Shown here piece after piece: positions 34,266 through 42,200 of a stretch of DNA of 63,545 nt. Every line of letters begins with the position of its first letter. The first letter of the stretch is position 1. The notes below the pieces were generated by a model, which made no database searches, had not been told where the DNA came from, and saw only the letters and a program-made list of their open reading frames with translations. The position numbers and the translations under genes are program-made. This DNA comes from Oscillospiraceae bacterium. Lineage in GTDB: Bacteria; Bacillota; Clostridia; Oscillospirales; Ruminococcaceae. The DNA lies in NCBI GenBank assembly GCA_017481565.1, contig JAFUOZ010000038.1, positions 1 through 63,545 of the forward strand. Direction: 5' to 3'.

Positions 34266-34497
34266 CAGCGATAGATTAATAATTCGAGGCAACAGTGTTA
34301 GAGTAAATATAGATTATCAGCAGGCAAAACAAATGTCTGCAGACGGTTATAAATGGAGCGGACATACTCATCCAGGTACAGATATCAGCTGTATGCTTCC
34401 TTCTGATGGTGACAAGGCAATATTGAATTGCTTTTCACAGAGTACAAGTGTTATTTATAATTCAAAAGGACTATTTGCCACTTTTGGAAAGGAGTGA
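34036..34497 (+). CDS. JAMM-like metalloprotease domain protein (orphan polymorphic-toxin tip), cassette 1
   Basis: A 153-residue protein from the ATG at 34036 behind GGGAGTGAG. Motifs fit a JAMM zinc protease: GDEFAMF supplies a Glu, then HTHP and S-D-G-D (His-x-His, about 9 residues, Ser-x-x-Asp) at about residues 112-128. JAB/JAMM domains occur as toxic tips of polymorphic toxins and at the end of phage head proteins. The upstream linker LDKSGGSGIM and a downstream small partner gene 4 bp away fit a detached toxin/immunity cassette. The first 75 residues are nearly identical to cassette 2; the second half differs much more. Toxicity is inferred. Confidence 0.7.
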   Translation: MFISAIDFPIEQKHTGKGNPNAILIFDVELNSRQLSLLKSLPEYDSRVIVPKETVNMADLSALTAKTGDEFAMFTKGSDRLIIRGNSVRVNIDYQQAKQMSADGYKWSGHTHPGTDISCMLPSDGDKAILNCFSQSTSVIYNSKGLFATFGKE

Positions 34498-34501
34498 GCT
34501 T

Positions 34502-34756
34502 ATGTGCAAATTATTTGAAGATTGGTCTGATGAGATCAGAACTTACTGCTATAACAATAATCTGAGTTTTGACAAAGTTCAAAAATTATCACAGTGTTGG
34601 GGAAGTAACTTTCTCGCTCTGCAATATCATGATCCTGAAAAAGGCAAAAACGGATTACTTGACGATACACCAATGCCACTGGTTCTCCTGATTTCAAAAG
34701 CTAATAACGAATTGGTTTTTGAACAGACGGAATACACAAAAAAATATTTATCCTAA
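34502..34756 (+). CDS. Putative immunity protein, cassette 1
   Basis: An 84-residue protein (starts MCKLFEDWS, ends TEYTKKYLS) behind AAAGGAGTGAG, starting 4 bp after the JAMM-type gene. It has about half identity to the matching protein of cassette 2; both share WGxNxLxLQxx and GLLDxTPMP. Small, acidic, cytoplasmic and coupled to a candidate toxin, it has the expected properties of a cognate immunity protein. The family is not one I can name. A weak hairpin GCCGC / GCGGT follows at 34773-34795. Confidence 0.6.
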   Translation: MCKLFEDWSDEIRTYCYNNNLSFDKVQKLSQCWGSNFLALQYHDPEKGKNGLLDDTPMPLVLLISKANNELVFEQTEYTKKYLS

Positions 34757-34791
34757 AATTTATATTATTTCAGCCGCTTTGAGAAATCAGG

Positions 34792-35132
34792 GCGGTTTAA
34801 GCATTATCATGACAGAAAACAGGGCGTTTTACCACTTCGAAAGGTGGAAATGGTCTTGACAAATCGGGTGGGAGTGGTATAATGGGATCAGGGAGTGAGA
34901 AAATGTTTATTTCCGCTATTGATTTTCCTATTGAGCAAAAGCATACAGGTAAAGGCAATCCTAATGCAATTCTTATATTTGATGCAGAGCTTAATTCACG
35001 TCAATCAAGTCTGCTGAAATCATTGCCTGAATATGACAGCAGAGTAATAGTCCCGAAAGAATCGGTTAATATGGCTGATTTGTCTGCGCTTACTGCAAAA
35101 ACAGGTGATGAATTTGCTATGTTTACTAAGGG
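34792..35132 (+). repeat. Direct repeat, cassette copy 2 (341 bp)
   Basis: Same length as copy 1 at 33925-34265, with only a few substitutions. It marks a tandem duplication with an 867-bp period. Confidence 0.9.
34856..34883 (+). promoter_or_regulatory. Consensus promoter embedded in linker, cassette 2
   Basis: TTGACA at 34856-34861, 16-bp spacer, TATAAT at 34878-34883. The bases again encode LDKSGGSGIM in the frame of the following gene. Confidence 0.65.
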
Positions 35133-35364
35133 AAATGAGCGATTGATAGTCCGTGGAAATTACCGAGGTGTCAACATTAGTGTTAAAGATGCCCAAAAGC
35201 TTAACAACGAAGGGTATAAATGGAGCGGTCACACGCATCCGGGGACGGAGATAAATACTACAATCCCTTCATTGGGTGATAAGGAAATCCTGAAATGCTT
35301 TAATCAGGAGCAGAGTGTTATTTATGATTCAAAAGGAACATACCGTACATTTGAAAAGGAGTGA
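34903..35364 (+). CDS. JAMM-like metalloprotease domain protein, cassette 2
   Basis: A 153-residue paralogue of the cassette 1 protein, with the same zinc-site pattern (GDEFAMF, HTHP, S-L-G-D). The N-terminal half differs at only three or four residues (Val/Ala, Leu/Ser, Thr/Ser), while the C-terminal half shows many changes (for example SVRVNIDYQQ against YRGVNISVKD). Such a conserved front and a changed active half point to recombination or strong diversifying selection. The start is at 34903 for the same reason as in cassette 1. Confidence 0.7.
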   Translation: MFISAIDFPIEQKHTGKGNPNAILIFDAELNSRQSSLLKSLPEYDSRVIVPKESVNMADLSALTAKTGDEFAMFTKGNERLIVRGNYRGVNISVKDAQKLNNEGYKWSGHTHPGTEINTTIPSLGDKEILKCFNQEQSVIYDSKGTYRTFEKE

Positions 35365-35368
35365 TTTT

Positions 35369-35623
35369 ATGTGTAAGCTCTTTGATGATTGGTCAACCGA
35401 AATTAAAGATTATTGCATAAAAAACGGTTTGAATTTTGAAAAGGCTAAGGCTTCTTCAAAATGCTGGGGAAAGAATGATTTGATTTTGCAGCATTATGTC
35501 TCAACCGGCAGTAAAGCAGGATTACTTGATGAAACTCCTATGCCTATTATTTTAATGATAACCAAGACTGCTAAAGGACTTGTTTTTAAACAGACCGAGC
35601 ATACAAAAAAATATTTATCCTAA
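35369..35623 (+). CDS. Putative immunity protein, cassette 2
   Basis: An 84-residue paralogue of the cassette 1 partner (starts MCKLFDDWS, ends TEHTKKYLS). It starts at 35369 behind AAAAGGAGTG, 4 bp after the JAMM-type gene. It has diverged more than the shared N-terminal half of the toxin gene, as expected if toxin tip and immunity protein change together. Confidence 0.6.
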   Translation: MCKLFDDWSTEIKDYCIKNGLNFEKAKASSKCWGKNDLILQHYVSTGSKAGLLDETPMPIILMITKTAKGLVFKQTEHTKKYLS

Positions 35624-35625
35624 AA

Positions 35626-35853
35626 AGCATAGACGATTTTAATTCGTGTTTTAATAACGGATATGATAAGGGAATTATTGCTTGTCATAACGGTCAGATT
35701 TATATATATTCTTCCAAACAATCTGTCAATCAGGTTTTATATGAACTTTATATCAAAGAATACAGAGAAAATAATTGTTCAGAACGTGAAGCGCAACTTA
35801 AGGCTTTGGAAAAAATCATTGAAAATCACAATATATATTTTGAGGAGGTATAG
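35626..35853 (+). pseudogene. 5'-truncated remnant gene after cassette 2
   Basis: A frame with no ATG, GTG or TTG near its beginning runs for about 75 codons to TAG at 35851. It reads like a real protein end (GIIACHNGQIYIYSS, later REAQLKALEKIIENHNIYF). It lies in a different frame from the preceding gene and its front is missing, so it is probably the stump of a displaced toxin or immunity gene. Its stop is 4 bp before the next start, which keeps a GAGGAGG site. Confidence 0.5.
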
Positions 35854-35857
35854 TTTT

Positions 35858-36004
35858 ATGGCTGAAAAGGAATATTTTATAAATGACAATATTGTTATTC
35901 CCGAATGGATAAACAAAATGACTTCTGAGGAACGCCATGCGGAAATTGAACGCCTTGAAAAGATAGCTAAAGCTGAAAAGGAAAGAATACTCAACCAGAA
36001 CTAA
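35858..36004 (+). CDS. Small charged hypothetical protein
   Basis: A 48-residue protein behind an excellent GAGGAGG site. It starts MAEKEYFINDNIVIPEW and ends in a highly charged helix (SEERHAEIERLEKIAKAEK). No family is recognised. The ribosome site lies within the remnant gene, so it was probably translated together with it. It may belong to the toxin/immunity locus. Confidence 0.5.
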   Translation: MAEKEYFINDNIVIPEWINKMTSEERHAEIERLEKIAKAEKERILNQN

Positions 36005-36018
36005 CAATTAATATAACT

Positions 36019-36049
36019 AAGCCGCTTTGAGAAATCAGGGCGGTTTTTT
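36019..36049 (+). terminator. Terminator at the end of the cassette locus
   Basis: AGCCGC / GCGGTT hairpin with TTTTTT. The same hairpin sequence (GCCGCTTTGAGAAATCAGGG) follows the immunity gene of cassette 1. Confidence 0.65.
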
Positions 36050-36154
36050 CGTGGGGTATAGTTATATAAATCAAGCTTTGAATTTTACTATTGATTTTTA
36101 TACCGGAACAGTATATAATAATATGTATACAAATAAAGAAAGGACTTGTTATTT

Positions 36155-37843
36155 ATGAAGTTTTCCGAAATGAAATATTCAAGACCCGATATGGCGGAGC
36201 TTAAGGCTATATCGGAAAAAACGGCGGAGGCTCTTAAGAATGCAGAAAATGCTGAGCAGGCAAGAGCCGCTTATGATGAATTCGATAAGGCTGCAAGCGG
36301 TTTTTCCACAATGTATACCCTTACGATGATACGCAATTCAATAGATACTACAGACAGCTTTTATGAGGAGGAAACTGCCTTTTTTGATGAGCACAGCCCT
36401 GAATTTTCTGAGTATATTCAGAATGTAAACAAGGCGCTTGCGGAAAGCAGATTCCGTCCTGAGCTGGAAAAGCTTTTCGGCAGTCTGATGTTCAAGAATA
36501 TCGACATAGCACTTAAGGCGTTTTCTCCCGAGATAATCCCTGAATTGCAGGAGGAAAACAAGCTTACCACAGAATACCGCAAGCTTATAGCGTCTGCGCA
36601 GATACCCTTTAAGGACGAAACACTGACACTTTCACAGCTGACACCCTATAAGCAGTCCGCTGATGATGATATCCGTCATGAAGCGTGGGCGGTTGAAAGC
36701 GGCTTTTACAGCTCAAAGGCTGAGGAGCTTGATACAATATATGACAAGCTGACGGCGCTGCGTGACAAAATGGCACGTAAAATGGGCTATGAGAATTATG
36801 TTACTCTCGGTTATTACAACATGATGAGAAATGACTATACCAAGAAGGATATAGAAAGCTTCCGTGAAAATGTAGTAAAATATGTTGTTCCCATAGCAGA
36901 CCGTCTTTACAGGGAGCAGGCTGAGAGAACAGGGGTCAGATATCCTCTTCAATACAGTGATACTCCGCTGCGTTTCCGTTCGGGAAATGCTGTTCCCAAG
37001 GGCAGTGCGGAGGATATCCTTGCGGCAGGACGCAAGTTCTATACGGAGCTTTCTCCCGAAACTGCCGAGTTTATCGGATTTATGTTCGATAACGAGCTTA
37101 TGGACGTTTTAAGCAGAAAGGGCAAGGCGGCAGGCGGTTTCTGCACCGATATCCCCGATTATAAGTCGCAGTTTATATTTGCCAACTTCAACGGTACGGC
37201 AGGTGACGTTGAGGTAATCACACATGAGGCAGGTCATGCCTTTGCAGGTTATACGGCGAGGGATATATATCCTTCGGATAACCGCAGTCCCACAATGGAA
37301 TCATGTGAGATACATTCAATGTCAATGGAGTTTTTCGCTTGGAAATGGGCTGAGGATTTCTTCGGAGACGATGCGGATAAGTTCCGTTATCAGCATTTAG
37401 GTGATGCGCTGAAATTCATTCCTTATGGTACGATGGTTGACCATTTTCAGCATATAGTATATGAAAATCCGTCACTTACACCTGAGGAGAGACACGCTGA
37501 GTGGAGACGTTTGACGGGGGTATATATGCCGTGGATAGATCTGGACGGATCGCCTTTTTACGGTGAGGGCAGGGCATGGCAGAGACAGATCCATATATAT
37601 GAAAATCCCTTTTATTATATTGATTATTGTCTTGCGCAGACAGCGGCACTTCGTTTCTGGGCATTGATGCAGGAGGATTATTCCGAGGCATGGGAGAGAT
37701 ATATGAAGCTTGTAAGGTGCGGAGGAACAAAAACGTACAGCGGGCTTATTGCGGAGGCAGGATTTGAGTCGCCCTTTGGAAGTGATGCGCTTAAGAGTAT
37801 AGCGGAAGCAGCGGAAAAATGGCTGGCAGCTCACAAAATCTGA
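36155..37843 (+). CDS. pepF: M3 family oligoendopeptidase (PepF-like)
   Basis: A 562-residue cytoplasmic zinc peptidase. The catalytic HEAGH motif (with HAFAGYTA) lies near residue 358 and is followed by the third ligand region ESCEIHSMSMEFF. The N-terminal helical domain and overall length match the M3 oligoendopeptidase family, which degrades short peptides. The start at 36155 follows AAAGAAAGGA; the longer frame begins with TTG. The gene is alone, between the toxin/immunity locus and uvrC. Confidence 0.9.
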   Translation: MKFSEMKYSRPDMAELKAISEKTAEALKNAENAEQARAAYDEFDKAASGFSTMYTLTMIRNSIDTTDSFYEEETAFFDEHSPEFSEYIQNVNKALAESRFRPELEKLFGSLMFKNIDIALKAFSPEIIPELQEENKLTTEYRKLIASAQIPFKDETLTLSQLTPYKQSADDDIRHEAWAVESGFYSSKAEELDTIYDKLTALRDKMARKMGYENYVTLGYYNMMRNDYTKKDIESFRENVVKYVVPIADRLYREQAERTGVRYPLQYSDTPLRFRSGNAVPKGSAEDILAAGRKFYTELSPETAEFIGFMFDNELMDVLSRKGKAAGGFCTDIPDYKSQFIFANFNGTAGDVEVITHEAGHAFAGYTARDIYPSDNRSPTMESCEIHSMSMEFFAWKWAEDFFGDDADKFRYQHLGDALKFIPYGTMVDHFQHIVYENPSLTPEERHAEWRRLTGVYMPWIDLDGSPFYGEGRAWQRQIHIYENPFYYIDYCLAQTAALRFWALMQEDYSEAWERYMKLVRCGGTKTYSGLIAEAGFESPFGSDALKSIAEAAEKWLAAHKI

Positions 37844-37879
37844 GAAGTAACACAAGATAAGTGGTCAAGCTGACTTCAG

Positions 37880-38025
37880 CTTGCGAGGGGGTCAAGGGGG
37901 GCGAGGAGCCACCCTTGTCGCACTCCGCAGAGTGCGAAATCCCCTTTAGCACGTAAAAGATAATAGCAGTAAGAAGATAAGCTGAAAATGAAAAACAACA
38001 TAAAAAGCCGCCCTTCAAGAAAAAA
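37880..38025. repeat. Repeat family III, copy B
   Basis: Shares the 87-bp core (37939-38025) with copy A. Its upstream hairpin CGCACTC-CGCA-GAGTGCG (37919-37936) is a rewritten but still paired version of the one in copy A. It fills most of the gap between pepF and uvrC. Confidence 0.8.
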
Positions 38026-38113
38026 TACTTGATATGGCAAGAGCAATTTCGGATATGAGCTTATAAAGAGCAGTTTGTATCTTATTTCACCAAAACAGAA
38101 AGGAGTTATGAAA

Positions 38114-39952
38114 ATGAATGAACGTCTGCCTTATCTGCGTGAAAAGACCTCTAAGCTGACTACTTCTCCCGGGGTCTATCAGATGAAGGATAAAAACGGA
38201 CATATAATTTATATCGGTAAGGCGAAAAATCTTAAAAACAGGGTGACCTCATATTTCTGCAAATCGCCCGATCATACTCCCAAGGTGGCTAAAATGGTGG
38301 AGCAGGTTTATGATTACGATTTTATCGTTACCGATACCGAATATGAGGCTCTTGTACTGGAATGTTCGATGATAAAGCAGAACAGTCCCAAGTATAATAT
38401 TCTCCTGAAGGACGATAAGGGATATTGCTACATTAAAATTTCCGATGAGCCTTATCCGCGTATAACCGCTGAAATGCAGAAGAAAGGCGGAGGTACTTAT
38501 TTAGGTCCTTATACAAGCGCTTATGTGGCAAAGCAGGCTGTTGAAGAGGCAAACCGTGTTTTTGCCCTGCCTGTATGCAGACGTAAATTCCCTCAGGAAA
38601 TAGGAAAGGGACGGCCTTGTCTTAATCATCACATAAAAAAATGCATGGGTGTATGCACAGGCTGTATATCTCAGGAGGATTATGTTAAAACGGTAAATGA
38701 AGCGGTGATGTATATCCGTGACGGGTCTACTCAGTCGGTAGAAGAGCTTACCGAAAAAATGAACGCTGCCGCCGAGGAAATGGAATTTGAGCTTGCCGCA
38801 AGGCTCAGGGACAGAATAAATGCTATAAAGCGTGCCGCAGATAATCAGAAAATAATCGCAGACGGTATGCCCGATACAGATGTTATTGCGGCGGCTGTCA
38901 ACGGGGATCAGGTCTGTGCGGCTGTTATCATGTACCGTAACGGCAGGCTTACCGACCGTGCGGAATTCTTCCTGGGCAGCGGAGAGACAGGCGGCGAGGG
39001 CGGAAATATCATCGAGGACTTTATTTTACAGTACTACGGTGTGGGAAAGGAAATACCACGTGAGGTAATGACAGAGGATATCCCCGAAAACAGCGAGCTT
39101 ATCGAAAAGCTGTTACGTGAAAGGTGCGGTCATGCGGTAAGGCTGGTATGTCCCAAGATTGGTCGGGGAGCAAGGCTGGTGGCTCTGGCAAAGGCTAATG
39201 CGGGGGAGTATCTGTCTATCAGGATAGGGCGCACAGGCAAGGAGATAATCGCTCTGGAGGAGCTTGCAAAGGCGCTGGGACTTCCTGAGCCGCCTGAATA
39301 TATCGAATCCTACGATATATCAAACTTAGGCTCGGAGTCTATGGTATCGGGAATGGTGGTCTTTGAAAACGGCCGTCCTCTGAAAAAGGCATACAAGAAA
39401 TTTGCCATAAAGCGTGTGCAGATACAAAACGACGTTGCAAGCATGGCTGAGGTGCTTGAAAGAAGATTTCTTCATTATCTTGATCCCGATGATACGGACG
39501 AGGGCTTTGCCACACTGCCTGACCTTATTCTGCTTGACGGCGGAAAGGGACAGGTAAATGCTGTTGCGCCCGTGCTTGAAAGATTGGGGATAGATGTGCC
39601 TCTTTTCGGTATGGTAAAGGATAACCGTCACCGTACAAGAGCTATTGCCACAAGCGGCGGAGAGATATCCATAACCGAGTCAAAGGCGGCATTTATGCTG
39701 CTGACACGTATTCAGGACGAGGTACACAGATTTTCGATCACTTTTCAGAGGGCAAAGCATAAAAAGGAGCAGTATTCACTGGAGCTTACAAAGATCAAGG
39801 GAATCGGCGACAAGAAGGCTCAGAAGCTGCTTATGAAATTTAAAACAAAGACGGAGCTTAAGAAGGCTTCTCCCGATGAGATAGCACGTATTGCAGGCGT
39901 AAATTCCGATATTGCACGGCAGGTATATGAGCTTATACAGGGAATGAAATAA
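38114..39952 (+). CDS. uvrC: Excinuclease ABC subunit C
   Basis: A 612-residue DNA-repair nuclease. The N-terminal GIY-YIG domain shows GVYQMKD...IIYIGKAKNLKNR, followed by a UVR motif region near residue 200 (EEMEFELAARLRDRI), the RNase H-like UvrC domain with SYDISNLGSESMVSGMVVFE, and a C-terminal helix-hairpin-helix (IKGIGDKKAQKLL). It makes the dual incision in nucleotide excision repair with UvrB. The start at 38114 is better spaced from AGGAG than the ATG at 38108. UvrA and UvrB are not in the window. Confidence 0.95.
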   Translation: MNERLPYLREKTSKLTTSPGVYQMKDKNGHIIYIGKAKNLKNRVTSYFCKSPDHTPKVAKMVEQVYDYDFIVTDTEYEALVLECSMIKQNSPKYNILLKDDKGYCYIKISDEPYPRITAEMQKKGGGTYLGPYTSAYVAKQAVEEANRVFALPVCRRKFPQEIGKGRPCLNHHIKKCMGVCTGCISQEDYVKTVNEAVMYIRDGSTQSVEELTEKMNAAAEEMEFELAARLRDRINAIKRAADNQKIIADGMPDTDVIAAAVNGDQVCAAVIMYRNGRLTDRAEFFLGSGETGGEGGNIIEDFILQYYGVGKEIPREVMTEDIPENSELIEKLLRERCGHAVRLVCPKIGRGARLVALAKANAGEYLSIRIGRTGKEIIALEELAKALGLPEPPEYIESYDISNLGSESMVSGMVVFENGRPLKKAYKKFAIKRVQIQNDVASMAEVLERRFLHYLDPDDTDEGFATLPDLILLDGGKGQVNAVAPVLERLGIDVPLFGMVKDNRHRTRAIATSGGEISITESKAAFMLLTRIQDEVHRFSITFQRAKHKKEQYSLELTKIKGIGDKKAQKLLMKFKTKTELKKASPDEIARIAGVNSDIARQVYELIQGMK

Positions 39953-39991
39953 TATATAAATAAGTATTGTTATTTTGTTTATATTTACGTG

Positions 39992-40020
39992 TTGCTTTAT
40001 TTTGAATTTTGTGGTATAAT
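39992..40020 (+). promoter_or_regulatory. Sigma-A promoter for cheC
   Basis: TTGCTT at 39992-39997, 17-bp spacer, TATAAT at 40015-40020. Confidence 0.6.
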
Positions 40021-40037
40021 AACCCTATTAGAGTTAT

Positions 40038-40073
40038 GGCAACTGCACGAAGCGCGGTTTGTGCAGTGTTGCC
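40038..40073 (+). ncRNA. Stable hairpin in the cheC leader
   Basis: GGCAAC-TGCAC and GTGCA-GT-GTTGCC pair over 11 positions with a two-base bulge around a 12-base loop rich in G and C. It lies near the 5' end of the predicted 120-nt leader. No known riboswitch consensus is recognised. Confidence 0.4.
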
Positions 40074-40147
40074 GTATATTGTGTAGAACTATTCTGTACA
40101 GAAAGAAAATAATAGGGTGAATATTATCACAATCGGGGGAAATGGCA

Positions 40148-40762
40148 ATGGCAGTTGAAAATTTTTCTCAATTTAATGAAATGCATATATCAGTACTTCA
40201 GGAGCTTGGAAACATGGGCTCGGGCGGTGCTGCTACGGCACTTGCGACTATGCTCGGCTCGGCTACAGATATTTCCGTGCCTGTGGTGAGAGCGGTCAGT
40301 CTTACGGAGGCAAGAAATCTTATCAATACCTTAAGCGGCGTTACTGTGGCACTTCTTATCACCTTAAAGGGCGATTTCAAGGGCTATGTTCTTCATCTTA
40401 TTCCTTATAAGTTCGCTGAAAGGGTAATTGAGACATATTTCCCCGGTACTGTAATTAATTCCGCTGCCGATATTGATGAAATGGCGCTTTCCGTTGTAAA
40501 GGAAATGGTAAACATTACTACAGGCGCTTACGTAAACGGTATTTCTCAGCTTTCGGGAATATTCATTGATATTTCCACACCTGAAAAATATGCTGATATG
40601 GCTTCGGAGATATTCAAGAACTATTCTGCAGGAGAAAACAGCCTTTACTTTGTAAATAATACCATTGTTATAAAGGATAAGGATCAGAAGAGCAATATGC
40701 TTTATTTCCCTGAGCTTGAAAGTGCAAAGAAGCTTATGACAGGTCTGGGTATTGAATGCTGA
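40148..40762 (+). CDS. cheC: CheC family CheY-P phosphatase
   Basis: A 204-residue protein. The two copies of the phosphatase consensus are visible: LQELGNMGSGGAATAL near residue 20 and VKEMVNITTGAYVNG near residue 120, with the Glu-x2-Asn pairs used for catalysis. CheC dephosphorylates CheY-P and can bind CheD in receptor adaptation. Other che genes are absent from the window, but the sigma-D flagellin supports a motile organism. The start at 40148 is better spaced from CGGGGGA than 40142. Confidence 0.88.
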   Translation: MAVENFSQFNEMHISVLQELGNMGSGGAATALATMLGSATDISVPVVRAVSLTEARNLINTLSGVTVALLITLKGDFKGYVLHLIPYKFAERVIETYFPGTVINSAADIDEMALSVVKEMVNITTGAYVNGISQLSGIFIDISTPEKYADMASEIFKNYSAGENSLYFVNNTIVIKDKDQKSNMLYFPELESAKKLMTGLGIEC

Positions 40763-40774
40763 TATGATATTATC

Positions 40775-40813
40775 AAACGCTTTATCTCGGTTTATGAGGT
40801 AAAGCGTTTTTTT
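40775..40813 (+). terminator. Rho-independent terminator of cheC
   Basis: AAACGCTTTA / TAAAGCGTTT stem followed by a T-run. Confidence 0.85.
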
Positions 40814-40823
40814 ATTCGGATAT

Positions 40824-40858
40824 AAAAAGGGTGAGACGATATAAAATCATCTCACCCC
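40824..40858 (-). terminator. Rho-independent terminator of spoVS
   Basis: On the minus strand, GGGTGAGA / TCTCACCC stem followed by TTTTTAT. Confidence 0.8.
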
Positions 40859-40863
40859 GAAAT

Positions 40864-41124
40864 TTATCTTGCTTCACAGGTCAGCTTGATCGCAGTTCTG
40901 TCTTCGCCGTCTATGGTAATATTGGCAAAGGTGGGAACACATACAAGGTCAATGCCTACGGGAACAAGATATCCCCTGGCTATTGCGATCGCTTTGACCG
41001 CCTGATTTGTAGCACCTGCACCGATAGCCTGTACTTCGACAGCGTTTTCTTCACGCACGATACTTGCTATTGCTCCCGCAACTGAGTTGGGAGCGGATCT
41101 TGATGATACCTTGAGAATTTCCAT
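40864..41124 (-). CDS. spoVS: Stage V sporulation protein S
   Basis: An 86-residue Alba-like protein. The sequence MEILKVSSRSAPNSVAGAI and the IGAGATNQAVKAIAIARGYL centre are diagnostic for SpoVS, which is close to invariant across Firmicutes. It affects spore coat assembly and septation timing in Bacillus. It lies downstream of ymdB, as in the rny-ymdB-spoVS order of Bacillus. The start at 41124 follows GGTGG. Confidence 0.95.
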   Translation of the reverse strand: MEILKVSSRSAPNSVAGAIASIVREENAVEVQAIGAGATNQAVKAIAIARGYLVPVGIDLVCVPTFANITIDGEDRTAIKLTCEAR

Positions 41125-41231
41125 TGCTATTACCACCTTTCAACGATTAGGACACATACTGTTTATACCGCCCTTTCAGGCAGTAATCCCTTCAGGTATG
41201 CACCTTTAAACTGCGGTTGTTCTATGGCTTT

Positions 41232-41260
41232 ATTATACATTATTTCTGTCATAATTGCAA
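41232..41260 (-). promoter_or_regulatory. Sigma-A promoter for spoVS
   Basis: On the minus strand TTGCAA (41260-41255), 17-bp spacer, TATAAT (41237-41232). It leaves a leader of about 100 nt, so spoVS can be expressed independently of ymdB. Confidence 0.6.
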
Positions 41261-41377
41261 TAGTACATATCCTTTTTCAGTACTTTAGATAAGTGTTAAA
41301 CGTTTCACGTTGTAGGCTTTGCCGAGGAAGTGTTTTGTATATGTGAATATATGTTAAATAATTAACACATTGTCAAG

Positions 41378-42139
41378 CTATCGGAGGATAATTCTTTCTA
41401 CAGAAAGAGCTTTTCCGTTTTTCTTGTCGTATTCGATGATAACGCCGTTAAGGAACGGGGGATTATCCGACTCGGCAAATTTTACGGGGAGATGTGTTTT
41501 CATCTTGTTTATGGCAAGCTCGCTTTTTACGCCTAAAACGGAAAGCTCAGCTCCGCACATTCCTGCATCGGTGATATAGGCTGTGTGACCCGAAAGTATT
41601 GTTTCGTCAGCGGTCTGTACGTGGGTATGTGTACCGATTACAGCGGTAACTCTTCCTGCAAGATATTGTCCCATTGCCTTTTTTTCGGAGGTGGCTTCCG
41701 CATGGAAATCCACAAGAATATTGGGGGTATCTATATCCTCAAGAATACGGTCTATTACGGTAAAGGGATTGTCAAGGGCTTCAAGATATACCGTTCCCAT
41801 AAGGTTTATCACGGCAAGTCTTGCGGAGCCCATATCGTGAATATATACGCCTTTTCCCGGGGCTCCCTCGGGATAGTTTGCGGGGCGTATAACGTTGCAG
41901 GGTTCGTCGTACCGTTTCATCATCTCTTTGCGGCGGAAACAGTGGTTTCCTGTGGTGATAACGTCCGCAAAGCTGAGCATATCCGCTGATGCGGGGGTTA
42001 TGCCGTTTCCGTCGGCGGAGTTTTCGCCGTTTACTATTACAGTATCAATATTATACTGCTTTTTGATATCAAATATTTTGCTTCTTACAAATCGGCAGCC
42101 GTGACTGCCTACAATGTCTCCGAGAAAAAGAATTTTCAT
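41378..42139 (-). CDS. ymdB: YmdB-type metallophosphoesterase (TIGR00282)
   Basis: A 253-residue enzyme with a complete calcineurin-like metal site: GDIVGS at the start, VNGENSADGNGI, TTGNHCF and VDFHAEATSEK, ending GTHTHVQTAD. YmdB cleaves 2',3'-cyclic nucleotides in Bacillus and influences motility, biofilm and sporulation choices. Gene order with spoVS is the conserved one. The length matches the family. Confidence 0.93.
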   Translation of the reverse strand: MKILFLGDIVGSHGCRFVRSKIFDIKKQYNIDTVIVNGENSADGNGITPASADMLSFADVITTGNHCFRRKEMMKRYDEPCNVIRPANYPEGAPGKGVYIHDMGSARLAVINLMGTVYLEALDNPFTVIDRILEDIDTPNILVDFHAEATSEKKAMGQYLAGRVTAVIGTHTHVQTADETILSGHTAYITDAGMCGAELSVLGVKSELAINKMKTHLPVKFAESDNPPFLNGVIIEYDKKNGKALSVERIILR

Positions 42140-42200
42140 TGGTTTTATCTCCTGTCTGTTATTTTTATTTGCTGCATATATTTTTTATTTTTAAACAAGG

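Noticed and set aside
40030..40147. A c-di-GMP riboswitch in front of cheC
   Set aside because: The expected GEMM core sequences are missing; only a simple bulged hairpin is seen.
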